Shown: positions 1 to 8,416, counted from the first letter of the stretch. The stretch is 64,000 nt of DNA from Pantoea latae (GCF_002077695.1 NZ_MWUE01000033.1:248001-312000), one strand, 5' to 3'. Program-made: numbers and translations. The notes: generated by a model from the letters alone, not told the origin.

Positions 1-537
1 GCTGGCGTCGCGTACCGGCGCGGCGGCGCACTGACGGCGACGTTTACGCAGGCTGATCTTCCAGTTTTCCCCGCTCAGCACGTACACCAGCCGCTGTTCA
101 ATCAGACAGCGCGCGGTGCAGTTGGTACCCAGCACCTCTTCGCGCAGGATGCTGCCAACGGGCGTCAGATCCGCGCCGCAAAAATGCAGCGTGACGCCTT
201 GCGCGTCGGTCAGGTTGATATGGCCGTCTGGATTATAGGCCAGCAAATTTTCCATGATGCTGCGCGCCACCAGAATCAGTTCGGCGTTGTGTTCAAGGAT
301 GGCGTCCAGCTCATGCGCAGGCGGGGCGGTATAGATAAAGCTGTAGGGATCGATGGCCTGCTGCTGCGAACGCTGCCATGACTGCAAAATGCTGTACCGC
401 AGCGTTGAGGGCTGTTCACCCTGCATAAAAGATTGCCAGCTTTGCCATAACAGCGCATCCAGGCTGTCAGCTTCCGCTCTGTCTGGCAGGCTAAAAATCG
501 CATCGCTCTCATCACTCAATAACCGTTGCTGTTTCAC
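1..537 (-). CDS. Sigma-54-dependent transcriptional regulator, DhaR/AcoR type (partial, N-terminal 179 residues)
   Basis: The minus-strand frame is open from a GTG at 537 to the window edge, so only the N-terminus is present. A GGAGAGG ribosome site sits a few bases before the GTG. Residues around 45-55 contain SWQRS, and later stretches read EEVLGTNC and CAAAPVRD. These are hallmarks of the GAF-like sensory region of AcoR/DhaR enhancer-binding proteins; the AAA+ and Fis DNA-binding parts would lie outside the window. It is divergent from the sugar operon starting at 724. That operon has a -24/-12 promoter and an upstream inverted repeat, so this protein is its likely activator. The family call rests on motif memory without an alignment; the function as local activator is inferred. 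Confidence 0.75.
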   Translation of the reverse strand, partial: MKQQRLLSDESDAIFSLPDRAEADSLDALLWQSWQSFMQGEQPSTLRYSILQSWQRSQQQAIDPYSFIYTAPPAHELDAILEHNAELILVARSIMENLLAYNPDGHINLTDAQGVTLHFCGADLTPVGSILREEVLGTNCTARCLIEQRLVYVLSGENWKISLRKRRRQCAAAPVRDAS

Positions 538-580
538 CGACCTCTCCCACTGAACGAAATGTCCATTTTATTGACATGTT

Positions 581-610
581 AAGTTGGCATGTAAATTTTG
601 TTGCCAACTT
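581..610. promoter_or_regulatory. Inverted repeat, candidate enhancer-binding site
   Basis: AAGTTGGCA at 581-589 and TGCCAACTT at 602-610 form a perfect 9-bp inverted repeat with a 12-bp spacer, in the 186-bp gap between the enhancer-binding regulator and the MFS gene. It lies about 70 bp upstream of the -24/-12 promoter, where activators of sigma-54 promoters normally bind. Binding is inferred. Confidence 0.55.
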
Positions 611-656
611 GTGAGCTGAAGCCGTGCGAACGCTCACAAAATTACCCTGATTTCAG

Positions 657-673
657 TTGGCATCGCCTTTGCA
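657..673 (+). promoter_or_regulatory. Sigma-54 (-24/-12) promoter of the sugar/polyol operon
   Basis: TTGGCAT, then CGCC, then TTTGCA places GG at 659-660 and GC at 671-672, exactly ten bases apart as sigma-54 promoters require. Agreement with the TGGCAC-N5-TTGCA consensus is high. Transcription would start near 684, giving a leader of about 40 nt before the ATG at 724. The neighbouring enhancer-binding regulator supports the assignment. Confidence 0.7.
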
Positions 674-723
674 ATGAAGGATGCAAAGAGGTGACTTGAA
701 TGAGATAAGGAAAATAAGTCTTT

Positions 724-2172
724 ATGCGCAAACATAATTTACGGTTGATTCTGTTTATCTGTGGCATCGCTTCACTCAGCGGTGTGATTCTGGGCTATGA
801 CGCGTCGGTGATCTCGGGCGTGATTGAACCGCTGACAGAACATCTGGCGCTGACGCCCTTGGAGAGCGGCTGGGCGGTCTCTAATGTCATTCTCGGCTGC
901 ATCGCTGGCGCATGGGGCGTTGGTTATGTTTCCGATCGTATTGGCCGCAAATCCACGCTAATCGTGACCGCCATCCTCTTTGTGCTCTCAGCGACTGGCT
1001 CAGCGCTGGCCAGCACCCTGACGGAGTTTGTTCTCTGGCGGCTGGTGGGCGGTCTGGCGGTTGGGATGGCCTCGGCGATTACGCCCTTGTATATCGCCGA
1101 AGTCTCCCCGAAAGACTGGCGCGGGCGCATGCTCGGCCTGCAGCAGATGCTGATGGTGGGCGGACAGGTAGCGGTCTATATCGTTAACTACCTGATCGCG
1201 CGCGGTATGTCGCATCAGTGGATTGTCAGCGAGGGCTGGCGCTGGATGCTGGCCTCTGGCGTGGTGCCCTGTGCGCTGTTTCTGCTGCTGGTTCCGTTTA
1301 TGCCGGAGTCACCGCGCTGGCTAGCGCTGAACGGCAAAACAGCGCGCGCCCGCGCGGTGCTGACCCGGCTGTCGAATGCGCAGCACGCTGAACGACTGCT
1401 GCAGGAAATCCTGACGGCCAATCAGCACGACCATGCCTCCGCCAGCCAGCGCGGCATCCTGCGCGATGCGCGCGCCCGCTATATCCTGCTGATTGGCTGC
1501 GCCATCGCTATTTTGCAGCAGATATCTGGCATCAACATTCTTCTCTATTACGCCCCCTCGCTGCTGCAAAACATCACCGCCAGTACTCAGGCCTCGCTGT
1601 TCCAGAGCATCTTCCTTGGCCTGGCGCTGCTGGTTGGTGTGGCCGTTTGCCTGAGCACCATTGACCGCGCAGGGCGCATGCCGCTGCTGCGCTGGGGCGC
1701 GCTGGGGTGCGCGCTCTGTCTGATGTTTACCGCCTGGGCGTTTATCACCGAGGCGGGCGGGATTCTGCCAGTGGTGGGGCTGGTGGCCTTTGTCCTGATC
1801 TTTGGCCTGTCATGGAGCCTCGGTGCCTGGCTACTGATCTCTGAAATCTTTCCCAACCGCATCCGCGCCGTGGCGATGGGCTTTGCATTCGCTTCTATGT
1901 ACCTCGCGAATTTTATCGTTACCCAGAGTTTCCCGATGATGAACCGCAGCCGGGTGTTGATGGATCACTTTCATGGGGCTTTCCCGCTGATGCTGTGCGC
2001 CGTGGGGTGTCTGGTGGCGTTCTGGTTTGTCCGCCGCTTTTTACCAGAAACCCGAGGCGTTTCTCTTGAGCATATCGAGCCGCTGATGCTCTCCAAATCT
2101 CGTCGTTTCGCCGCAGAGGCGCAGCGATCTGATCAACAACCTTCCTCGCCCGCATGGGCGAAAGCGAAATAA
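724..2172 (+). CDS. Sugar/polyol MFS transporter (sugar porter family)
   Basis: A 482-residue inner-membrane protein with the sugar-porter signatures in order: GYDASVISG in helix 1 (24-32), DRIGRKS in the 2-3 loop (71-77), PESPRWL before the central loop, QQISGINILLYY in helix 7 and PETRG after helix 12. This is the GalP/AraE/XylE/IolT family, which imports a hexose, pentose or inositol with protons. It is the first gene of an operon with a Gfo/Idh dehydrogenase 13 bp downstream, so the cargo is probably what that enzyme oxidises. Substrate cannot be fixed from sequence. Confidence 0.88.
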   Translation: MRKHNLRLILFICGIASLSGVILGYDASVISGVIEPLTEHLALTPLESGWAVSNVILGCIAGAWGVGYVSDRIGRKSTLIVTAILFVLSATGSALASTLTEFVLWRLVGGLAVGMASAITPLYIAEVSPKDWRGRMLGLQQMLMVGGQVAVYIVNYLIARGMSHQWIVSEGWRWMLASGVVPCALFLLLVPFMPESPRWLALNGKTARARAVLTRLSNAQHAERLLQEILTANQHDHASASQRGILRDARARYILLIGCAIAILQQISGINILLYYAPSLLQNITASTQASLFQSIFLGLALLVGVAVCLSTIDRAGRMPLLRWGALGCALCLMFTAWAFITEAGGILPVVGLVAFVLIFGLSWSLGAWLLISEIFPNRIRAVAMGFAFASMYLANFIVTQSFPMMNRSRVLMDHFHGAFPLMLCAVGCLVAFWFVRRFLPETRGVSLEHIEPLMLSKSRRFAAEAQRSDQQPSSPAWAKAK

Positions 2173-2185
2173 CAAGGAGTTTTTT

Positions 2186-3199
2186 ATGAACCAGCAAACA
2201 GTGCGTGTAGGGTTAATCGGCGCGGGCCGTATGGGCAGCTTCCATGCTGAAAATCTGGCGTATCGCGTGCCCGGCGCAACCCTGGCGGCGATTGCCGATC
2301 CCTTTCCCGGCGCAGCGGAAAAGCTGGCTACCCGGCTGGGCGTCAGCAAAGCGTACAGCGATCTGCATGCGCTTCTTCAGGATGCAGAGATCGATGCCAT
2401 TGCCATCGCTGCCCCGGCACGCACCCATGCTGAATGGGTGATTGCCGCTGCGAATGCCGGTAAGCATGTGTTTTGCGAGAAACCGATGGCCGTTACGCTG
2501 GAGGAGGCAGATCGCGCGATTGCCGCGGCAAAACAGGCGGGTGTGGTGTTACAGGTAGGGTTTAATCGTCGCTTCGATTCCGGGTTTGCTGCGGCAATTG
2601 CAGCAGTAAAAAATGGCGAGAATGGTACAACCCAGCTTAGCCGTTCGGTGACGCGCGATCCGGGCCTGCACGATCCGGCACCGATTCCGCAATGGACAAT
2701 ATTCCTCGAAACGCTCATACACGACTTCGACACGCTGCTGCATTTCAATCACGGCGCGAAACCGGTTGAGGTTTATGCGCTGGCAGATGCGCTGGTAAGA
2801 CCGGATTTTAAAAATAAAGGCCTGCTGGATACCTCTGTGGTGACTATCCGCTTCGATAACGGTGCTATCGCTATCGCCGAAGCGAACTTTCAGGCCGTGT
2901 ATGGCTACGACGTGCGCGGTGAGGTCTTTGGCAGCAAAGGCATGCTGCAGGCGGGTCATATCAATGCTAATCACTGCGTGCGTTACACCGCCAGTGGTAT
3001 CGCTGTCGACACCTCGCGGCTGGATTCGGATTTACTGCGCGAAGCGTATGTGGCGGAAATGACTGAATTCGCCCGCTGTGTCCGCAGTGGAGAAATGCCG
3101 CGCGCGACCGGTGAAGATGCGCGTAACGCACTGGAAATCGCGTTGGCCTGCATTGAATCTGTTAAGCGCAACCAACCTGTCACACTGGGAGGACGCTGA
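2186..3199 (+). CDS. Gfo/Idh/MocA oxidoreductase, inositol 2-dehydrogenase-like
   Basis: 337 residues. The N-terminal Rossmann fold has GAGRMG at 12-17, CEKPM at 97-101 supplies the catalytic lysine (K99), and ETLIHDFD near 175-182 is the acid/histidine pair of the family. Members oxidise myo-inositol or sugars with NAD(P). An AAGGAG ribosome site precedes the ATG, and the stop overlaps the next start as TGATG, so the two products are translationally coupled. The closest familiar type is IolG (inositol 2-dehydrogenase), but no other iol gene is visible, so another polyol or sugar is equally possible. Confidence 0.82.
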   Translation: MNQQTVRVGLIGAGRMGSFHAENLAYRVPGATLAAIADPFPGAAEKLATRLGVSKAYSDLHALLQDAEIDAIAIAAPARTHAEWVIAAANAGKHVFCEKPMAVTLEEADRAIAAAKQAGVVLQVGFNRRFDSGFAAAIAAVKNGENGTTQLSRSVTRDPGLHDPAPIPQWTIFLETLIHDFDTLLHFNHGAKPVEVYALADALVRPDFKNKGLLDTSVVTIRFDNGAIAIAEANFQAVYGYDVRGEVFGSKGMLQAGHINANHCVRYTASGIAVDTSRLDSDLLREAYVAEMTEFARCVRSGEMPRATGEDARNALEIALACIESVKRNQPVTLGGR

Positions 3200-3978
3200 T
3201 GGCTGGTTATCAACTCTCCGTATGCGCTGAAATGGTCTTTCTCGAACTGCCCTTTATCGAGCGCGTGAAACGCATTCATGAACTGGGTTTTGGCGTCGAA
3301 ATCTGGGGCTGGGCCAACAAGGATATCGCGGCGCTGGCGGCGACCGGCGCACGCTTTACCTCCATGACCGGCTATCTGAGCGGTAATCTCACCGACGATG
3401 CGGAAATTCAGCAATTGCTGCAAAGCGCTGAAGCGTCGCTGTCGGTGGCTGCACGGCTCAACTGCCCTGTGCTTAATCTGCATGGCACAGGCCTTAACGA
3501 TCGCGGCCTGCCGGTAAAGCCCGTTGCGACAGTTAGCGGCGCCATGTGGCTGAAGGCCGTCGATACGCTGCGCCAGATCGCGCAGCTCGGAGAAAGTGCC
3601 GGGCGGGTTTTCACCCTCGAGAACCTTAACCTTCCGGTTGATCATCCCGGCACGCCGTTTGCTCTGGCGGCCGATACGCTGGCGCTGGTTGAGGCCGTCA
3701 ACAGCCCAGGGCTAAAGATGAATCTGGATCTTTACCATGCACAAATTGGCGAAGGGAATCTGATTGAACTGATGCGGCGCTGCGGTGCGGCTATCGGGGA
3801 AATTCAGGTTGCCGATGTACCGGGACGCCAGCAGCCGGGAACAGGTGAGATAAACTATCGCGCCATCGCCCGTGCATTGCAGGAGATGGGTTACAGCGGT
3901 ACGGTCGCCATGGAGGGCTGGGCCAGCGGCGATAGCACGGCGGCGCTTCAGCAGTTCCGCGATCACTTTACGTTATAA
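3199..3978 (+). CDS. Hydroxypyruvate isomerase-like TIM-barrel sugar isomerase/epimerase
   Basis: 259 residues of the xylose-isomerase-like TIM-barrel superfamily. TLENLN, LDLYHAQIGEG, VADVPGR followed by PGTGEINY, and VAMEGW match hydroxypyruvate isomerase (Hyi), including the two Glu and the Asp/His that hold the metal. Its start overlaps the stop of the upstream dehydrogenase. It likely isomerises the keto product made by that dehydrogenase. True Hyi works in glyoxylate metabolism; with no gcl or glxR nearby, an uncharacterised ketose or inosose substrate is more likely. Confidence 0.75.
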   Translation: MAGYQLSVCAEMVFLELPFIERVKRIHELGFGVEIWGWANKDIAALAATGARFTSMTGYLSGNLTDDAEIQQLLQSAEASLSVAARLNCPVLNLHGTGLNDRGLPVKPVATVSGAMWLKAVDTLRQIAQLGESAGRVFTLENLNLPVDHPGTPFALAADTLALVEAVNSPGLKMNLDLYHAQIGEGNLIELMRRCGAAIGEIQVADVPGRQQPGTGEINYRAIARALQEMGYSGTVAMEGWASGDSTAALQQFRDHFTL

Positions 3979-4063
3979 ACGTCATACGTCGGGTATTTGC
4001 CTGTTACCCGACGTTAAAAAACCTCTGAAAACAATAATGATTTCAACCCTACAGGAACAGATC

Positions 4064-4987
4064 ATGAACATCAGAACCCTTCTTCTTTGTCTCTGCTCTC
4101 TGCTGCTCAGCGTGAGTGTCAGCGCCAAAACCTTCACCGTTGGCGTGGCGCTGGCTAACTTTGACCTCAACTTTGTCTCTATCCTGCGCAACCAGATGCA
4201 GCAGGAGCTGAAAGCGAATCAGCTCAACGGGCAGTTTGTTGATGCGAAAGGCGATGTGGCGCTGCAGGTGCAGCAGGTGGATGATTTTATCAATCAGGGC
4301 GTTGACGCCATCATCCTTAATCCGGTGGATACGCAGGGCGTGTTGCCGATGATCACTGCGGCAAAAAACGCCGGTATCCCACTGGTTTTTGTTAACCGCA
4401 AGCCGGAAATGAAGTTGCCTGCTGATATGGCTTATGTCGGTTCAGATTCTGCGTTGGGCGGCGAAATGCAGATGGAGGCGCTGGCAAAAAAAATGCACTA
4501 CAAAGGCAACGTAGCCATTTTGATGGGCGCGTTGTCGAACGAAGAGGCGCGTGAGCGTACCCGCGCAGTAGAAGGGGTGATTGCCAAATATAAAGATATG
4601 AAGGTGATTGAGAAGCAATCTGCAAAATGGCAGCGCAATGAAGCGGTAGATGTGGTCTCAGGCTGGCTATTGAATCAGCGTCCGATTGACGCCATTGCCG
4701 CCAATAACGATGAAATGGCAATCGGTGCCATCATGGCGTTGAGCCAGGCGAAGAATGAAAAAATTCTCGTTGCCGGCATCGACGGAACGCCAGACGGTCA
4801 GCAGTTTATTAAAACGGGCAAAATGGCGCTGAATATTTTCCAGGACGCTAAAGGACAGGCCACCGGTTCGGTTCAGGTAACCAAAGCGCTGCTGGATAAG
4901 CAAAAGGTTGAGGCGTTCAACTGGGTGCCTTATCAGCTTATTACGCCTGAAAATTACCCAACATTTTCAGCTAAAAAGTCACAATGA
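4064..4987 (+). CDS. Periplasmic sugar-binding protein (orphan ABC solute receptor)
   Basis: The start at 4064 is chosen because AGGAACAG lies just upstream and a clear signal peptide follows (MNIRT, hydrophobic core, SVSA cleavage near residue 21). The longer frame from 3872 overlaps the previous gene and lacks these. The mature protein is a type I periplasmic-binding fold of the ribose/xylose group, with NNDEMAIGA and AGIDGTPDG in the C-terminal lobe. No ATPase or permease gene is adjacent. It resembles the xylitol-locus receptor at 23420 in layout (QNDEMALGA, TPEN near the C-terminus), so it may borrow that transporter or act in sensing. Confidence 0.82.
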   Translation: MNIRTLLLCLCSLLLSVSVSAKTFTVGVALANFDLNFVSILRNQMQQELKANQLNGQFVDAKGDVALQVQQVDDFINQGVDAIILNPVDTQGVLPMITAAKNAGIPLVFVNRKPEMKLPADMAYVGSDSALGGEMQMEALAKKMHYKGNVAILMGALSNEEARERTRAVEGVIAKYKDMKVIEKQSAKWQRNEAVDVVSGWLLNQRPIDAIAANNDEMAIGAIMALSQAKNEKILVAGIDGTPDGQQFIKTGKMALNIFQDAKGQATGSVQVTKALLDKQKVEAFNWVPYQLITPENYPTFSAKKSQ

Positions 4988-5108
4988 ATGATGCAGACAA
5001 TATGAGCGGTGATTTTCCTCATCGGCGTGCGGCAACAAAGGCCACGTCTGCTTCTGGCAAAAAGCGGGCGCGCGCGGGACACGTTCGCTCATAATAAGGT
5101 CCTTCCAG

Positions 5109-5136
5109 ACCCCCTTGCTGCGATCGCTCAGGGGGT
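5109..5136 (+). terminator. Stem-loop after the sugar operon
   Basis: ACCCCCT at 5109-5115 pairs with AGGGGGT at 5130-5136, but no run of T follows, so it is a weak or Rho-assisted terminator at best. It lies in the 325-bp gap 4988-5312. That gap otherwise holds only an unconvincing 97-codon frame without a good ribosome site, and presumably the promoter of the DUF1471 gene. Confidence 0.35.
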
Positions 5137-5312
5137 TCATAAAGCTTCTTTAAGCCTTCTTCATTATGTGCAGAGCGCCCCGCCAAACTCATTCACTTTT
5201 TTTGAATCTTCAGAGCAAATTAGTCCGCTTTTACCCGCAGGTTTTCAGGCGCATGATTATCACATCGAGGCAGAACGCCTCACCAACCTGAATAATCATT
5301 AAGGAATCGACC

Positions 5313-5522
5313 ATGAAAACCATCAAAAATTTCGTTGCAGTTGCCGCTCTGTCACTGGTTTCATTCGGCAGCTTCGCTCAGAGCATCACCGCTTCCGCCT
5401 CAACGCTGGACGCGGCAGAAGCGCAAATCGCTGCGCAGGCGCATCAGGCTGGCGCCTCATACAAAATTACCGGCGCACGCTTCGATAACGGTGCTTACGT
5501 GTCGGCTGAGCTGGTTAAATAA
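5313..5522 (+). CDS. DUF1471 (YhcN/BhsA-type) secreted stress peptide
   Basis: 69 residues: a signal peptide ending SFGSFA, then a short mature domain containing SASTLDAAEAQIAAQA and YKITGARFDNGAYVSAEL, the DUF1471 pattern of small periplasmic enterobacterial proteins (YhcN, BhsA, McbA, YjfN). Family members are stress-induced and affect biofilm or outer-membrane permeability. An AAGGAATCGACC ribosome site precedes the ATG and a factor-independent terminator follows at once, so it is transcribed alone. Confidence 0.85.
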   Translation: MKTIKNFVAVAALSLVSFGSFAQSITASASTLDAAEAQIAAQAHQAGASYKITGARFDNGAYVSAELVK

Positions 5523-5544
5523 TCCTGCTTCACTGCTGTTTCAG

Positions 5545-5572
5545 AGGCCGCGTAATGCGGCCTTTGGCGTTT
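5545..5572 (+). terminator. Rho-independent terminator of the DUF1471 gene
   Basis: AGGCCGC, loop GTAAT, GCGGCCT form a perfect 7-bp stem followed by TTGGCGTTTTT. It lies 22 bp after the stop codon and abuts the 3' end of the convergent UbiD gene. Confidence 0.75.
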
Positions 5573-7075
5573 TTAAGGCTGACTAAAGCCGGGAATAAAG
5601 CGGTTTACGTCCACCTCCATAAACTGCGAGCGCTGGAAGTTGCCTTTCAAATTCCAGGGCACGGTACAGTCGTAAATCGCCTTACAGGTAATGCCGTGCG
5701 CGCGAATAGAGGGGCTGAACGCCGGATCCTGCGACGGATCGAGAGGATGGCAGCGCACGCCAGGAATGGTGATGGTGTCCACATCAGCCTGATAGCGCGT
5801 GGTCATCGCCCAGATAACATCGCTTAAATCGAACACGTCGACATCTTCATCCACCAGGAACACATGCTTCAGCTCGGAAAAGGCGGAAAAGGCGAGTAAC
5901 GCCGCCTGGCGCTGACGTCCCTCATCCTGCGGTCCGCGCTTGTTAATCTGCAACACCGCCATATATTTGCCGGTGCCCGGCGAAGGGCAGTGCACATTTT
6001 TCACCAGCCCCGGCAGCGCGCGCTCAACCATATCGAGAATGCTCGCTTCGGTAGGAATGCCGGCGAGATTGGTGTGCTCGTCGCTTGGTCCAATGCAGGT
6101 TTGCAGGATCGGGTTTTTGCGGTGGGTGACGGCTTTAACTTTGATCACCGGCACGGCGGCCTGCGCCTCGCCGGTATAGCCCGGAAACTCCGGCATCGCC
6201 TTGCCGCTGTGGGTATGCTGATCTTCCTGCACGCGGTAGTTCGGCATCAGTTCGCCTTCAATCACAATCTCCGCATGGGCAATAGCGCGCGCATCGACGG
6301 CGACGCCCTGCACCAGCTCCACCGCGCGACGGCGCAGACCGCCTGCGATGGCCAGTTCGTCAAAGCCCAGCGGCGTGGTCGGCGGCTCGAAGCAGGCGCC
6401 GATCTCAATAGCGGGATCGACGCCAATGCTGATGGTGATCGGCAGCGCCTTGCCCGCCTGTTCCGCTTTAATGCGGAACTGATCGAGATGGCGGCCTGGC
6501 ACGAAATACATCGAAATCTCATCTTTACCCTGCACGCAGAGGCGATGAATGGTGACATCGTGTTCACCCGTTTCCGGATCGGCGGCGTAGCACATGCCCA
6601 GCGTAAAATAGGGGCCGGCATCCTCAGGCGTGTTGGTCGGGGCGGGCAGCAGCGTGCGGATATCAAATCCCTCGTCGCTGGCCAGATGCACCACTTCCTG
6701 GCACGCCGCCCGCTCACGGGGGATCACCACCGGCGCGATGGCGTGATGAACCGAGTCGCGCAGCAGCTGCGCCAGCTTCTCTTTCGGGACGCCCAGCAGG
6801 CGGGCGACGCGCTGCCGCGAGGCGAGCAGGCCGATCAGCACGCGGAAATCCTCGTACCCTTTTACCTTGTTGAACACCATCGCGGGTCCGGTGCGCGTCG
6901 GGCGCATTACGGTGCCGCCCGCGCCGACATAGCGATAGACGCCTGAAAGTTCGGCGGCGGGATCGACCGGCTCGTTGGTTTCAATATATTCGTCGTCGTA
7001 CTGCTTCAGTAGGTCGATCGCCGCGCGCAGATCGAAACTGGCGCCTTCTTCAGGGCGAGATAACAGGTCACTCAT
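5573..7075 (-). CDS. UbiD-family decarboxylase, gallate/protocatechuate decarboxylase (LpdC)-like
   Basis: 500 residues, the normal length for prenylated-FMN decarboxylases. The start region EEGASFDLRAAIDLLKQY, the stretches TIHRLCVQGKDE, GKAMPEFPGY and GIPTEASILDMV, and DVDVFDLSDVIW follow the LpdC/AroY branch (gallate, protocatechuate or hydroxybenzoate decarboxylases). The conserved Arg and Glu residues expected at the cofactor site are in these blocks. UbiX-type prenyltransferase and the small LpdD partner are not encoded nearby, so the flavin cofactor must come from UbiX elsewhere. It is divergent from a LysR gene that probably controls it. A related acid such as pyrrole-2-carboxylate remains possible as substrate. 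Confidence 0.8.
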   Translation of the reverse strand: MSDLLSRPEEGASFDLRAAIDLLKQYDDEYIETNEPVDPAAELSGVYRYVGAGGTVMRPTRTGPAMVFNKVKGYEDFRVLIGLLASRQRVARLLGVPKEKLAQLLRDSVHHAIAPVVIPRERAACQEVVHLASDEGFDIRTLLPAPTNTPEDAGPYFTLGMCYAADPETGEHDVTIHRLCVQGKDEISMYFVPGRHLDQFRIKAEQAGKALPITISIGVDPAIEIGACFEPPTTPLGFDELAIAGGLRRRAVELVQGVAVDARAIAHAEIVIEGELMPNYRVQEDQHTHSGKAMPEFPGYTGEAQAAVPVIKVKAVTHRKNPILQTCIGPSDEHTNLAGIPTEASILDMVERALPGLVKNVHCPSPGTGKYMAVLQINKRGPQDEGRQRQAALLAFSAFSELKHVFLVDEDVDVFDLSDVIWAMTTRYQADVDTITIPGVRCHPLDPSQDPAFSPSIRAHGITCKAIYDCTVPWNLKGNFQRSQFMEVDVNRFIPGFSQP

Positions 7076-7192
7076 ATTTTCTCCTTAAACCAGTCAGGCA
7101 TCCGCCTGGCGACAGGGGGGACAAATCGTCACAACAGGAAAGAAAATAAAACGCGGACTGATAAAGATCTAATTGCTATTATCGGATTATTA

Positions 7193-7207
7193 ATAATGAA
7201 CCATTAT
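7193..7207. promoter_or_regulatory. LysR-type operator (T-N11-A inverted repeat)
   Basis: ATAATG-AAC-CATTAT is a perfect 6-bp inverted repeat containing the T-N11-A core of LysR-type sites. It ends 10 bp before the LysR start in the 142-bp divergent gap with the UbiD gene, a usual position for autoregulation and divergent activation. Confidence 0.55.
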
Positions 7208-7217
7208 CAGGAAAAGC

Positions 7218-8126
7218 ATGGATCACCGTAAACTTCGCTCATTTCTCGCCCTGGCACGCACGCTGCATTTCGCTCGCGCGGCGGCGGAGGTCAGCCTGAC
7301 GCAGCCCGCGCTGAGCCAGCATATTCAGTCGCTGGAGCAAAACTGGGGGATACGGCTGTTTGAACGCAATAAGCGCCAGGTTAGCCTGACGGCGGAGGGA
7401 GAGCAGCTGGTGGAGGAGATTGCGCGCACGGTGAGGCGGCTGGACAACCTGCAGGTCACCGTCAAAGAGGTGGCGGCGGGCAGTCGGGGCGTGCTGCGTC
7501 TCGGCTATGTCGGCACTGCGGTGCAGGAGCCGCTGCTGGTGAAGGCGCTGCGCAGCTTCAGAAGCCAGTTCCCGACCATCCAGCTGAAGCCGACAGAGTA
7601 CAACGTCGATCAGCAGTTCAGCCTGCTGCAAAGCGGCGAACTGGATATTGGCATTCTGCGCGGCCCGCTGCCAGCCTGCCGTTTTATTGCCCGCCGCACT
7701 ATCCAGCAGACGCCGCTTATCGCGGTGCTGCCTGACGATCATCCTCACGCGGGCGCGCGACAGATCCGCCTGAGCGAGCTGGCGGATGAAACCCTGATTG
7801 TCCAGCAGGATCCCGACGGCGTCGGGCTGGGCGGCACGGTATTACGCCTCTATGCGGAGGCGGGCATCGCGCCGGGCAGCAGCGTGCGAGCGCGCGACGT
7901 TAATACCGCCATTAATCTGACGGCAATGGGCATGGGAATAACCTTTGTTCCCGCCTCGCAGCGCCTTTTTTTGCGCCAGGATGTGGTGGCGCTGGATATA
8001 GATGCGACCGATATCACCACCTCTTTGTCGCTGTGCTGGAAAGAGGGGAGGCAAAATAAGGATGTTACACTTTTTATTCAAAATACCGCGTCGCTCTTTA
8101 TGACGCCGGCCGATAAAGAAAAATAA
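7218..8126 (+). CDS. LysR-family regulator of the UbiD decarboxylase
   Basis: 302 residues. The N-terminal winged helix-turn-helix (about 1-60, RKLRSFLALARTLHFARAA then LTQPALSQHIQSLEQ) is classical LysR, followed by a periplasmic-binding-like effector domain (about 90-290). The arrangement, divergent from a single catabolic decarboxylase with a palindrome between them, is the standard LysR plan, so the effector is probably the aromatic acid substrate. CAGGAAAAGC precedes the ATG. It is distinct from the mdc regulator at 15469. Confidence 0.85.
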   Translation: MDHRKLRSFLALARTLHFARAAAEVSLTQPALSQHIQSLEQNWGIRLFERNKRQVSLTAEGEQLVEEIARTVRRLDNLQVTVKEVAAGSRGVLRLGYVGTAVQEPLLVKALRSFRSQFPTIQLKPTEYNVDQQFSLLQSGELDIGILRGPLPACRFIARRTIQQTPLIAVLPDDHPHAGARQIRLSELADETLIVQQDPDGVGLGGTVLRLYAEAGIAPGSSVRARDVNTAINLTAMGMGITFVPASQRLFLRQDVVALDIDATDITTSLSLCWKEGRQNKDVTLFIQNTASLFMTPADKEK

Positions 8127-8134
8127 CCTGCCTA

Positions 8135-8174
8135 ATCCGCATATTATCCTGATAGTTCGCCTTTTAATGCGGAT
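8135..8174. other. Hairpin in the LysR-mdcA gap
   Basis: ATCCGCAT at 8135-8142 and ATGCGGAT at 8167-8174 form a perfect 8-bp inverted repeat with a 24-bp loop, starting 9 bp after the LysR stop. No T-run follows on the plus strand (an A-run does). It may be an inefficient terminator or an RNA-stabilising stem. Confidence 0.3.
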
Positions 8175-8312
8175 AAAAAAGTCGATATTGACGGCTAATT
8201 ATTATTTCAAACTGAAGAAATATCCTGACGGGACCTTTTCCTCCTGAGGATGAGGTCTACACTCAGTTTTCGGGTTCGTTTATCTCAATGCCGAAACCCT
8301 CAATCATTACTC

Positions 8313-8340
8313 TAAGACTAACGATCGTCACCTTGTCTTA
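8313..8340. promoter_or_regulatory. Inverted repeat upstream of mdcA, candidate MdcR site
   Basis: TAAGAC at 8313-8318 and GTCTTA at 8335-8340 are inverted repeats about 80 bp before mdcA, in the 290-bp gap expected to hold the malonate-responsive promoter. MdcR is a LysR-type regulator of this operon in Klebsiella; that it binds here is inference. Confidence 0.35.
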
Positions 8341-8416
8341 ATTGAATCACTTGATCAGAAAGCGCAGACTCCATCCAGCATAAACGAAGAATGGTTATCT
8401 GAATCAGGAGGTTATA

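Noticed and set aside
5009-5302. 97-codon plus-strand frame between the sugar receptor and the DUF1471 gene
   Set aside because: No ribosome site, no recognisable motif, and it contains the stem-loop at 5109-5136; treated as intergenic.
5990-6946. 318-codon frame opposite the UbiD gene
   Set aside because: Composition and His/Arg/Gln-rich sequence are those of an antisense shadow of a GC-rich gene; the UbiD frame is complete and conserved.
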